From Nocardioides sp. (GTDB lineage Bacteria; Actinomycetota; Actinomycetes; Propionibacteriales; Nocardioidaceae): a stretch of DNA of 6,591 nt. A program made the translations under genes and the position numbers. The stretch is from assembly GCA_029264225.1 (NCBI GenBank), contig JARICB010000318.1, forward strand, positions 1 through 6,591. Reading direction: 5' to 3'. Numbering within the stretch: position 1 is the stretch's first letter; each line of letters starts with the position of its first letter. A model generated the notes under the pieces. The model was not told the DNA's origin. It saw nothing but the letters and a program-made list of their open reading frames with translations, and did no database searches. Positions 1 to 6,544 of this stretch are shown in pieces.

Positions 1-43
1 GACCAGCGACGGTCGTCGACCTGGACGTGCGGATCACACTCAT
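1..43 (-). CDS. Partial gene start, downstream partner of the FAD oxidoreductase
   Basis: On the minus strand the stop codon of the FAD oxidoreductase overlaps an ATG as ATGA. From this ATG the frame stays open to the window edge and reads MSVIRTSRSTTVAG. Fourteen residues are too few to identify a family. A 4-base stop/start overlap is strong evidence in actinobacteria for a translationally coupled gene. From family knowledge, genes of this oxidoreductase group are often followed by an S-adenosylmethionine-dependent methyltransferase of the cyclopropane fatty acid synthase type (BfaB/TmsB), so that is the leading guess. The guess rests on the neighbour, not on these residues. Confidence 0.5.
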   Translation of the reverse strand, partial: MSVIRTSRSTTVAG

Positions 44-1395
44 CGTCGTCCTACCGCCTTGTCGTAGAGGGTCGGGAACCGGCCGTTGGGGTCGTAGCGG
101 GCCTTGGCTGCGGCAAGATGCGGCCCGGCGTAGAGGCGGTCGAAGGTGTCGGGGTCGTAGTAGGAATCCGAGTACAGCGACTTGTGGCCACCGAGCGCGT
201 GCACCGCCACTTCGATGGCCCGGTTACGCGGTGCCTGGCCGGCGTCCGCGCCGACGTGGACGGTGCCCCAGAAGCCGACGTTGACATAGGCGCGACCAGG
301 TTCGAGGGGGTACGTCGCCCAGCGCTGTGTCGAGACCACCGGGCACAGCCACACAGGGCGCATCCCGATCTCGGAGTCGAACCAGTCGAGGAACTCCCCG
401 AGGCGGGCGAGCGGGATCTCCACGTCCTGGATGACCCGTTCGCGGGCCGGCCGCCCGGCCTGCGCATCCAACCGGTCAACGACGCCGAAGCGCCGATCAA
501 GCGCGATCAGCCGGTGGTAGACGTCGGAGCGGCGCCAGCGCCTCGGCCACCAGGGGCGGACACAGGGATGTTGTGCACCGAACGCTCGCGAGCACCAGAA
601 CCAGTCGGTGTCCCAGCGCCACAGGTAGTCATGCATCGTGAGCAGGTCGGTGTCTCGCTGCTGAAGTGACCGGTAGTAGATGTGCTTGCCGGTGTAGTCG
701 CTGACCGCACCCGCGTCGGCGTCGCTCCACCGAGCAAGCGTGAGCACATACTCTCCCGGCGCGAAGGCGACGCCGTCCAGGGCATCGACCCGCTCTCCAC
801 ACCACTTCCGGGTGTGGATGATCTCGGCGATCGTGGTCGCGAGTAGGGCGGTGTCGGCGAGGTGGAGGTGGCGCAGCGCGACCTGCGAGCCCACCGGTTC
901 GAGGCTGATCCGCAGACGTGTGGCGTAGCCCAAGGAGCCGTAGGAGTTGGGAAAGACGTTGAAGAGGTCGTCGCCCGGCCGGGTCGTCACGACCTCACCG
1001 GTGCCGATGAACACATCCATCTCCAGGACCGACTCGTGCGGGAGTCCGCTGCGGAAACTGGTGGCCTCGATGCCGAGCCCGGCCACTGCGCCTCCGAGGG
1101 TGATCGTGCGCAACTGCGGCACCACCAGCGGGATCAACCCGTGCGGCAGGGTCGCAGCCACCAGGTGCTCGTAGGTACACATGCCCTGCACGTCGGCAAC
1201 GCGGGCGACGGGGTCGATCGAGATGACCCCGGCGAGCCCGGACACGTCCAGGCCCGGCACCTCGGTGCGCGAGCGGGTGCGGAAGAGATTCGACGTCGGC
1301 TTCGCCAGCCGTACCGTGCGCCCACTGGGCACCGCGAGGTAGGACGCACGCATCGCAGCGACCGCCTCGGCCTGCGTGTGCGCCTTCGCTCCCAC
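40..1395 (-). CDS. FAD-binding oxidoreductase, DHCR24-like (possible 10-methylene fatty acid reductase)
   Basis: A 451-residue flavoprotein with a PCMH-type FAD-binding domain in its first half. Visible features are the RLAKPTSNLFR segment (29-39), the core FAD loop VPQLRTITLGGAVAGLGIE (92-110) and GSLGYATRLRI (153-163). The C-terminal half has aromatic motifs WRWDTDWFWCSRAFGAQ (259-275) and GGHKSLYSDSYY (402-413) and a terminal YDPNGRFPTLYDKAV, typical of actinobacterial relatives of sterol delta-24 reductase. No signal peptide or membrane segment is evident, so it should act in the cytosol. Within this group are the BfaA/TmsA proteins, thought to reduce a 10-methylene acyl chain to a 10-methyl one (tuberculostearic acid type lipids). 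This substrate is inferred from family and from the ATGA-coupled downstream gene. The start is GTG at 1395, the only suitable start after the last in-frame stop; TAGCCT lies 7 nt before it, pointing to a leaderless transcript. The deaminase-like gene ends 49 nt upstream. Confidence 0.85.
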   Translation of the reverse strand: MGAKAHTQAEAVAAMRASYLAVPSGRTVRLAKPTSNLFRTRSRTEVPGLDVSGLAGVISIDPVARVADVQGMCTYEHLVAATLPHGLIPLVVPQLRTITLGGAVAGLGIEATSFRSGLPHESVLEMDVFIGTGEVVTTRPGDDLFNVFPNSYGSLGYATRLRISLEPVGSQVALRHLHLADTALLATTIAEIIHTRKWCGERVDALDGVAFAPGEYVLTLARWSDADAGAVSDYTGKHIYYRSLQQRDTDLLTMHDYLWRWDTDWFWCSRAFGAQHPCVRPWWPRRWRRSDVYHRLIALDRRFGVVDRLDAQAGRPARERVIQDVEIPLARLGEFLDWFDSEIGMRPVWLCPVVSTQRWATYPLEPGRAYVNVGFWGTVHVGADAGQAPRNRAIEVAVHALGGHKSLYSDSYYDPDTFDRLYAGPHLAAAKARYDPNGRFPTLYDKAVGRR

Positions 1396-1402
1396 GGATT
1401 CG

Positions 1403-1408
1403 AGGCTA
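1403..1408 (-). promoter_or_regulatory. Candidate -10 box for leaderless transcription of the FAD oxidoreductase
   Basis: TAGCCT on the minus strand fits the TAnnnT pattern and is separated from the GTG start by 7 nt. That would put the transcription start at or next to the first base of the start codon. A GAGGGG lies about 16 nt before the GTG, too far for a normal ribosome-binding site. No clear -35 box is visible. The gene may therefore be transcribed independently of the phoH operon. Confidence 0.4.
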
Positions 1409-1444
1409 GCGCCCCTCGAGTGTGACGAGAAGGGACTCGGAGTG

Positions 1445-1792
1445 TCAGTTCAGCCGGCCAGCCGGATCGCCGACGTGGACCACCAGGTCCCTCCCGGCGA
1501 ACTCGTGGGCCGCGGCCAGGTCCGGGCGCTGGGTCGAGGCGGAGAGCACCACAGCCGCCTCGAGGCCGCTCGATCCCGAGGCGATCGCCATCGCGACGCA
1601 CACCTCCAGGGCGCTGAGTCTCAGCGCCGAAAGCTCCACCGAAGCGCCCGCGTAGGTGCGGCCGTCGAGGTCGCGCACGGCCGCTCCTTCGGCGGCGCCG
1701 GTGCGTGCGCGGGTGGCTCGCGCCAACGTCACCAACTTGGCATCCTCGCCCGACAGTCCGGCAGCAACTTCAGTCATCGTCGTCTCTCTCAT
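1445..1792 (-). CDS. Cytidine deaminase-fold protein lacking the zinc site
   Basis: A 115-residue protein of the short family usually annotated as cytidine deaminase in the actinobacterial phoH-ybeY-hemolysin-era neighbourhood. EDAKLVTLARATRARTGAAEGAAVRD (16-41) and the following GRTYAGASVEL and LEVCVAMAIASG match the start and central helix of the deaminase fold. The catalytic C/H-A-E motif is replaced by Ser60-Ala61-Leu62, and there is no PCxxC motif; Cys65 is the only cysteine. Length is below the usual ~130 residues, because the end carrying the second zinc motif is missing. Deaminase activity is therefore unlikely and the function unknown; a binding or structural role is possible. The start at 1792 has GAGGA 5 nt upstream but overlaps the preceding gene by 23 bp. 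ATG at 1777 (MTEVAAG...), giving an 8-bp ATGACTGA overlap and 110 residues, may be the true start and fits the usual N-terminus better. Confidence 0.75.
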   Translation of the reverse strand: MRETTMTEVAAGLSGEDAKLVTLARATRARTGAAEGAAVRDLDGRTYAGASVELSALRLSALEVCVAMAIASGSSGLEAAVVLSASTQRPDLAAAHEFAGRDLVVHVGDPAGRLN

Positions 1793-3080
1793 CGCGGTCC
1801 TCGTCGTCCTCGTCGTCGTGGACGACCTTCACGATCACGGTGCCGATCCTGTTGCGTCTCCCGGTGAGTCGTTCGGCCTCGAATCGGAGACCGTGGCAGA
1901 CCACGGTGGAGCCGGGGATCGGTACTCGCCCCAGGTGTTTGGCCATCAGGCCACCGACGCTGTCGACGTCCTCGTCGTGGACGCTGATACCGAGGATCTC
2001 GTCCAGGTCGTCGACCGGGTAGCGCGAGGAGACCCGGTAGGTCGAGTCATCGATGTACTCCACCTCGATCTCCTCCTCGTCGTATTCGTCGGTGATCTCC
2101 CCCACGATCTCCTCGAGTACGTCCTCGATCGTGATCAACCCGGCGGTGCCACCGAACTCGTCGACCACGACCGCAATGTGTTGGCGTCGAGCCTGGAGCT
2201 CGGAGAGCAACGCATCGACCGGCTTGGACTCGGGCACCCAGTAGACGGGGCGCATGACCTCGTCGACGCGCTGGGTGAACTCGACGTCGGGCTGCTCGAA
2301 GTCGCGCCGGACGATGTCCTTGAGATAGGCGAAGCCGACGATGTGGTCGAGGTTGTCGTCGATCACGGGCACCCGGGAGAACCCACTACGCAGGAACAGC
2401 GACATGGTCTGGCGCAGGTTCTTGTGGCGCTCGATGTAGACCACGTCGGTGCGCGGGACCATCACCTCGCGGGCGATCGTGTCACCCAGCTCGAAGACCG
2501 AGTGGATCATCTTGCGCTCGCCCGATTCGATTACCGCGGACGCCTCGGCAAGGTCGACGAGCTCACGGAGCTCCGTCTCGGTTGAGAACGGTCCCTCACG
2601 GAAACCCTTGCCCGGCGTGAGCGCGTTGCCGAGGGCGATCAGCACCTGCGGGATCGGACCCAGGACGCGGGTCACCCACAACAACGGGGCGGCAGTGAGC
2701 AGGGCCACCGTCACGTCGTGCTGGCGACCCAAGGTGCGCGGAGCGACCCCGATGGCCACGAAGGAGACCAGCAACATGACCGAGACCGCCGTCAGGTAGG
2801 CGGGCCAGAAGTCGCCGTCGTAGAGGTCGTGGATCCAGAGCGCGACCAGCACGATCGCTGCGGTCTCGCACAACATCCGCAACAGCAGTGCGGTGTTGAG
2901 GTAGCGGGCCGGGTCGTCGAGGATCCGCACCAGCGGCTTGGCGCCGGTCTTGCCCTCCTCCTGCAACTCTTCGGCGCGAGCATGGGAGAAGCCACCCAGG
3001 GCTGCGTCGGCGCAGGAGAACAGGCCGGCCAGGAGCACGAGGAAGGCTGCTACGAGGAGCAGCCAGAGATCGCCGCTCAC
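1770..3080 (-). CDS. CNNM/CBS-domain membrane protein (hemolysin C / CorC family)
   Basis: A 436-residue integral membrane protein with the family's usual order of domains. The DUF21/CNNM membrane domain covers about residues 1-155, with hydrophobic segments near 5-25, 62-83, 94-113 and 122-150. A pair of CBS domains covers about 205-330; VMVPRTDVVYIE and GFSRVPVIDDNLDHIVGFAY are in the first, and HIAVVVDEFGGTAGLITIEDVLEEIVGEI (301-329) is in the second. A CorC_HlyC transporter-associated domain follows (about 340-420). Family members are linked to magnesium or other cation transport and efflux; 'hemolysin' is a historical name. Which ion is handled cannot be read from sequence. The protein ends in an acidic tail, HDDEDDEDRDERDDDD (421-436), whose codons also carry the start region of the next gene. 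GTG start at 3080 overlaps the ybeY stop as GTGA, implying coupled translation. Confidence 0.9.
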   Translation of the reverse strand: MSGDLWLLLVAAFLVLLAGLFSCADAALGGFSHARAEELQEEGKTGAKPLVRILDDPARYLNTALLLRMLCETAAIVLVALWIHDLYDGDFWPAYLTAVSVMLLVSFVAIGVAPRTLGRQHDVTVALLTAAPLLWVTRVLGPIPQVLIALGNALTPGKGFREGPFSTETELRELVDLAEASAVIESGERKMIHSVFELGDTIAREVMVPRTDVVYIERHKNLRQTMSLFLRSGFSRVPVIDDNLDHIVGFAYLKDIVRRDFEQPDVEFTQRVDEVMRPVYWVPESKPVDALLSELQARRQHIAVVVDEFGGTAGLITIEDVLEEIVGEITDEYDEEEIEVEYIDDSTYRVSSRYPVDDLDEILGISVHDEDVDSVGGLMAKHLGRVPIPGSTVVCHGLRFEAERLTGRRNRIGTVIVKVVHDDEDDEDRDERDDDD

Positions 3081-3540
3081 TGGGCCGAGTCAGCGGCTGT
3101 GGTCCGCCACTCCTCCAGCAGTTGACCCTGGAGATCAAACATCTCCTTGTGCTCGTCCGGCTCGGCGTGGTCATAGCCGAGCAGATGCAAGATGCCGTGC
3201 ACCGTCAACAACTCGATCTCGGCGTCGCGACCGTGACCGGCTTCCTGACCCTGCCGCTGCGCCACCTCCGGGCACAGGACCAGGTCGCCGAGGACGCCCT
3301 CCTCGGGCTCCTCAGTGACCTTGCCGGGACGCAATTCATCCATCGGGAAGGCCAACACGTCGGTCGGGCCCTCCTTGCCCATCCACTGCTCATTGAGGAG
3401 CGCGATGGTGTCCTCGTCGACCGCCTTGATGCACAACTCGGCCTGCGGGTGGACGCGCATCCTGTCCATCACGAAGCGCGACAGCGTGGAGAGTCGACGG
3501 ACGTCGAGTTCGACGTCTGCTTCGTTGAGAATCTCGATAC

Positions 3541-3544
<4 letters not shown>
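3077..3544 (-). CDS. ybeY: rRNA maturation endoribonuclease YbeY
   Basis: A 155-residue cytosolic protein of the UPF0054/YbeY family, single-strand-specific endoribonucleases needed for 16S rRNA 3'-end maturation and 70S ribosome quality control in bacteria. The signature HGILHLLGYDH is at 116-126, with the three metal-binding histidines His116, His120 and His126. GPTDVLAFPMDE (59-70) and LGDLVLCPEVA (85-95) are also family hallmarks. Length is normal. The start is GTG at 3544, overlapping the phoH stop as GTGA, with a good ribosome-binding site GAGGAA 7 nt upstream inside phoH. It in turn overlaps the CNNM/CBS gene by GTGA. phoH-ybeY adjacency is common in bacteria and fits a shared role in RNA handling. 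Confidence 0.96.
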
Positions 3545-4530
<986 letters not shown>

Positions 4531-4575
4531 GGGTGCCCTGGGGGCGGCCTTCCGGATCTGAGGCAGGGGTGGTCA

Positions 4576-4605
4576 ATGGTACGGGAGCAACGAGCATGCG
4601 GTCAC
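4576..4605 (-). promoter_or_regulatory. Candidate sigma-A type promoter of the phoH operon
   Basis: On the minus strand GTGACC (4605-4600) and TACCAT (4581-4576) are separated by 18 bp and resemble -35 and -10 boxes. Initiation about 7 nt after the -10 box would give a leader of roughly 39 nt before the phoH ATG, which has a weak AGGG ribosome-binding site. This is the best candidate seen in the interval, but GC-rich promoters are poorly conserved. Confidence 0.35.
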
Positions 4606-4690
4606 GGGAGAATGCTTGGCGCCGAGGAACGCGACGACTCTGACGACGACACCGAGCCGGCGTGGTTCCCGGGTCGGCACCGGCCCGAGT

Positions 4691-4723
4691 CTTCGCCTTC
4701 GCCGTCTTCGCCTTCGTCTTCGT
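4691..4723. repeat. CTTCGC/CTTCGT hexamer tract
   Basis: Five hexamer units are visible: CTTCGC twice, a 3-bp CGT interruption, CTTCGC, then CTTCGT twice. The plus strand has no adenine from 4689 to beyond the edge of repeat copy A. On the minus strand it is a purine-rich GAAGRC run that begins 3 bp beyond repeat copy A. It would encode an alternating Lys/Ala/Thr stretch in one frame, but no start or family supports a protein. It may be slipped-strand expansion at the edge of an insertion, or a remnant. Confidence 0.5.
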
Positions 4724-4726
4724 GGC

Positions 4727-4815
4727 GGCGCGTTGAACGACCAGAACTCCGGCCAACACTGCGGCGTACGCCGGAAGACGCGGCGGTAGGGCGACTTATG
4801 GTCGTTCAACGCGCC
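4727..4815 (-). repeat. 89-bp palindromic element, copy A
   Basis: The ends are perfect inverted repeats, CGGCGCGTTGAACGACCA at 4726-4743 and its exact complement at 4799-4816 (18 bp). Numbered on the minus strand, element positions 1-17 pair with 73-89. Inside, positions 19-25 and 35-41 form a hairpin with one mismatch, and 49-54 with 65-70 form a second with one mismatch. The CGGCGTACG core (43-51) is shared with the other copies. It matches copy B at about 68 of 89 positions and copy C at about 71, with no gaps. It is oriented in the sense direction of the HIT gene, which ends about 83 bp upstream. No flanking target duplication was seen. The family is not recognised. Confidence 0.85.
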
Positions 4816-4898
4816 GGGAGCAGGTCAGGTTCACTGTGGTGGCCCGTGGTCGTTGCTTCACCATGTTGAGTAGGGAAATCATCCCAGGGATGCGGACG

Positions 4899-5258
4899 TT
4901 AGCCCGGAGGCCACTGCAGCGAGCGGCCACCGAGGACGTGCAAGTGGGCGTGGAACACGGTCTGGCCGGCACCGGCCCCGGTGTTGAACACCAGGCGGTA
5001 GCCATGGCTCAGCCCCTCCTGCTCCGCCACGGCGGCACCCGCCGCGATGACGGCAGCCAGTCCGGCCGGGTCGCGGCTGCCTAGCTCGGCCGCGTTCTCG
5101 TGATGGGTGCGCGGGATCACCAACACGTGCGTCGGTGCCTGCGGATTGAGATCACGGAAGGAAAGGGTCGACTCGTCGGAGTGGACGATCTCGGCCGGGA
5201 TCTCACCGGCGATGATCTTGCAGAAGATGCAGTCCGCGGAGCTTTCGGGCTTACTCAT
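4899..5258 (-). CDS. HIT-family (Hint-like) nucleotide-binding hydrolase
   Basis: A 119-residue histidine triad protein of the HINT branch. The triad is HAHLHVL (103-109), preceded by the usual FNTGAGAGQTVF segment (91-102). DCIFCKIIAGEIPAEIVHSDE (9-29) is the standard N-terminus, and Cys10 and Cys13 match the CxxC pair that binds zinc in many members. HVLVIPRTHH (44-53) is the conserved central strand. HINT proteins hydrolyse nucleoside phosphoramidates and acyl-adenylates as cytosolic homodimers; the physiological substrate is usually unknown. Length and motifs are complete. The ATG at 5258 is preceded by TAGGCT at a 6-nt distance, suggesting a leaderless transcript; the GGAG there is only 2 nt from ATG. 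It is divergent from the lipoprotein gene, 73 bp away, and separate from the phoH operon by a long spacer holding a repeat. Confidence 0.95.
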   Translation of the reverse strand: MSKPESSADCIFCKIIAGEIPAEIVHSDESTLSFRDLNPQAPTHVLVIPRTHHENAAELGSRDPAGLAAVIAAGAAVAEQEGLSHGYRLVFNTGAGAGQTVFHAHLHVLGGRSLQWPPG

Positions 5259-5264
5259 GGCTCC

Positions 5265-5270
5265 AGCCTA
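5265..5270 (-). promoter_or_regulatory. Candidate -10 box of the HIT gene
   Basis: TAGGCT on the minus strand (TAnnnT) ends 6 nt before the ATG. GTCACA, matching TTGACA at 4 of 6 positions, lies 17 bp further upstream and could serve as a -35 box. The arrangement predicts a leaderless or near-leaderless mRNA. Confidence 0.4.
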
Positions 5271-5318
5271 GATCCGTGGCCGCGGCGTGTGACCGGCCGC
5301 GGCAGCGAGCGCGCCCAC

Positions 5319-5324
5319 TACCGT
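5319..5324 (+). promoter_or_regulatory. Candidate -10 box of the GerMN lipoprotein gene
   Basis: TACCGT (TAnnnT) ends exactly 7 nt before the ATG at 5332, so transcription would start at the start codon. No purine-rich ribosome-binding site lies in the usual place. No -35 box at standard spacing was found; GTGACC at 5289-5294 is 24 bp away, which is too far. Confidence 0.4.
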
Positions 5325-5331
5325 AGGCGCC

Positions 5332-6267
5332 ATGACTTCCCCACGCCGTTCCCTGGTCTCCGCCATCGCGACCGGAACCTGCCTGAGCGTCCTTGCGCTG
5401 GCCCTGACCGCTTGCAGCCAGGAGACGGCCGCTGACCAGTCGCCGGCCAGTGGCACGGCCACCGAGACGCCCAGCGACCAGCCGAACACCGACAGCGGCT
5501 CCCCAGCGCCATCCGGGGAGCCCAGCACGCCCACCTCGACGGCGGGGGGCGCGACGGTGCCGGTCTACTTCGTCTCCACCACCCCTCAGGGCGCCCGACT
5601 GTTCCGCGAATTCCAGCGCGTCTCCGGCGACCCACTGCTCGAGGCCGCCAAACTGGTCGACGGCGGCACGCCCCTTGACCCCGACTACCGCACCGAGTGG
5701 CCGCTGGTCGGCATCGACAGTGTCAGCGCCAGCGACGGCCTCCTGGTCGTCGACCTCACCGGCGACGGCTTCACCGAGGCACCGGATGGGATGACCAAGC
5801 GGCTTGCCAAGCTCGCGATCCAGCAGATGGTCTACACGCTTCAGGGCGTCCAGCAGGAGCGGGTGCCCGTACAGTTCCTGCGCGAGGGTAAGCCAGCCCG
5901 CCTCTTCGGCATCGACCTCGCCGAGCCGGTGCGCAACGCGTCGCCCATCCGGGTGCTCGGTCTGGTCAACGTGACGGCACCCGAGCAGGGAGCCACGGTC
6001 GAGGGCGAGACCCTCGAAGCCTCGGGTGTGGCGTCCTCGTTCGAGGCCACCGTGCCGTGGCAGATCCGCAGCGGCCAGAAGGTCGTCATTGACGGTTTCG
6101 CAACGGCCGACGGCTGGATGAACAAGCTCTACCCGTGGCAGACCTCGATCGACGTCTCCAGCCTGGCGCCGGGCAACTACACCTTCGCGGCCATGACCGA
6201 CGACCCCTCCGGCGGTACCGAGGGCAACGGCCCTACCGAGGACACCAAGGACTTTACGCTCAAGTGA
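5332..6267 (+). CDS. GerMN/Gmad2 domain lipoprotein
   Basis: A 311-residue predicted secreted lipoprotein. The N-terminus has Arg5-Arg6, a hydrophobic stretch (8-25) and a lipobox LTAC with the lipidated cysteine at 28. Residues 29-73 are a Ser/Thr/Pro/Gly-rich linker, probably spanning from membrane to the wall region. A GerMN domain follows (about 75-200), with VPVYFVSTTPQGARLFREFQ at 76-95 and a central DGLLVVDLTGDGF (135-147). A C-terminal Gmad2 immunoglobulin-like domain (about 205-311) contains NVTAPEQGATVEG (213-225) and ends with a DFTL strand. In actinobacteria this domain pair is found in extracytoplasmic lipoproteins, some linked to two-component sensors (LpqB-like); no such gene is in the window. 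GerMN was named from a spore germination protein, but sporulation should not be inferred. It appears monocistronic, with a leaderless-type promoter and repeat copies B and C after its stop. Confidence 0.88.
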   Translation: MTSPRRSLVSAIATGTCLSVLALALTACSQETAADQSPASGTATETPSDQPNTDSGSPAPSGEPSTPTSTAGGATVPVYFVSTTPQGARLFREFQRVSGDPLLEAAKLVDGGTPLDPDYRTEWPLVGIDSVSASDGLLVVDLTGDGFTEAPDGMTKRLAKLAIQQMVYTLQGVQQERVPVQFLREGKPARLFGIDLAEPVRNASPIRVLGLVNVTAPEQGATVEGETLEASGVASSFEATVPWQIRSGQKVVIDGFATADGWMNKLYPWQTSIDVSSLAPGNYTFAAMTDDPSGGTEGNGPTEDTKDFTLK

Positions 6268-6289
6268 CCCGCCTGCTCGGAGCCCTCAC

Positions 6290-6378
6290 GGCGTGTTGAA
6301 CGACCACAAGTCGCCGCACGACCCCGACTTACGGCGTACGACGACCCGCTGGTCGTAGTTCTGGTCGTCCGACACACC
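6290..6378 (+). repeat. 89-bp palindromic element, copy B
   Basis: It begins 22 bp after the lipoprotein stop. The outer stem pairs 6287-6306 with 6362-6381, interrupted by two A/C mismatches and one G-T wobble. Inside it, AAGTCG (6308-6313) pairs with CGACTT (6325-6330), and ACGACGACC (6338-6346) pairs with GGTCGTAGT (6351-6359) around a 4-nt loop, with one mismatch. It is identical to copy C at 85 of 89 positions, and similarity continues to about 6397. The frame that is open through copy A is closed here by a TAG, arguing against a conserved peptide. Confidence 0.85.
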
Positions 6379-6394
6379 GTGGCCAGGCGGCCAC
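6379..6394 (+). repeat. Hairpin directly after copy B
   Basis: GTGGCC, AGGC loop, GGCCAC form a perfect 6-bp stem. Its first three bases are also the outermost pairs of copy B's long stem, so the two folds would compete. The equivalent after copy C (6545-6560) keeps the stem with one U-G wobble. No T-run follows, so it is not a standard intrinsic terminator. Confidence 0.5.
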
Positions 6395-6455
6395 CACCCT
6401 CCCGCCGTTGGTTCCCATGCCACTGACTGCGACCCGTGCCAACCCGAGCCCCTAC

Positions 6456-6544
6456 GGCGCGTTGAACGACCACAAGTCGCCACACGACCCCGACTTCCGG
6501 CGTACGACGACCCGCTGGTCGTAGTTCTGGTCGTCCGACACGCC
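6456..6544 (+). repeat. 89-bp palindromic element, copy C
   Basis: A direct repeat of copy B at an offset of 166 bp. It differs at four of 89 positions (6460, 6482, 6497 and 6542), and the similarity extends from about 6454 to 6563, including the trailing hairpin. The two inner hairpins are identical in their stems to those of copy B. The outer stem regains the pair 6458-6542 that is broken in copy B but has an A/C mismatch at 6460-6540. The window ends 47 bp later, so whether more copies follow is unknown. Confidence 0.85.

Larger units (their letters stand above)
4531..4898. other. Intergenic region between HIT gene and phoH operon
   Basis: This 368-bp stretch holds no convincing gene. Reading toward phoH it contains about 80 bp after the HIT stop with a short 13-bp palindrome (4880-4892), then repeat copy A (4727-4815), a CTTCGC-type hexamer tract (4691-4723), about 85 bp without recognised features, and the candidate phoH promoter. 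Open frames of 78 codons cross it on the minus strand, but they begin inside or run through the repeat and resemble no family. Confidence 0.6.

Noticed and set aside
1656..2585. Plus-strand 309-codon open frame
   Set aside because: It is the antisense shadow of the CNNM/CBS gene, whose minus-strand product has clear domains.
4880..4892. 13-bp palindrome CATCCCAGGGATG after the HIT gene
   Set aside because: A 6-bp arm with a 1-bp centre is too tight for a hairpin and has a single occurrence; an operator role after a gene end is unsupported.
6287..6394. Copies B and C as intrinsic terminators
   Set aside because: The hairpins are strong but no T-rich run follows them, and the stems are longer and more complex than typical terminators. 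Rho-dependent or atypical termination is not excluded.
6407..6443. GTTGG and CCAAC arms in the spacer between copies B and C
   Set aside because: Five base pairs around a 27-nt loop is expected by chance in GC-rich DNA.
6290..6544. Copies B and C as the start of a CRISPR array
   Set aside because: The repeat unit is far too long, is palindromic over its whole length, and only two units occur in tandem, with a third copy inverted elsewhere.
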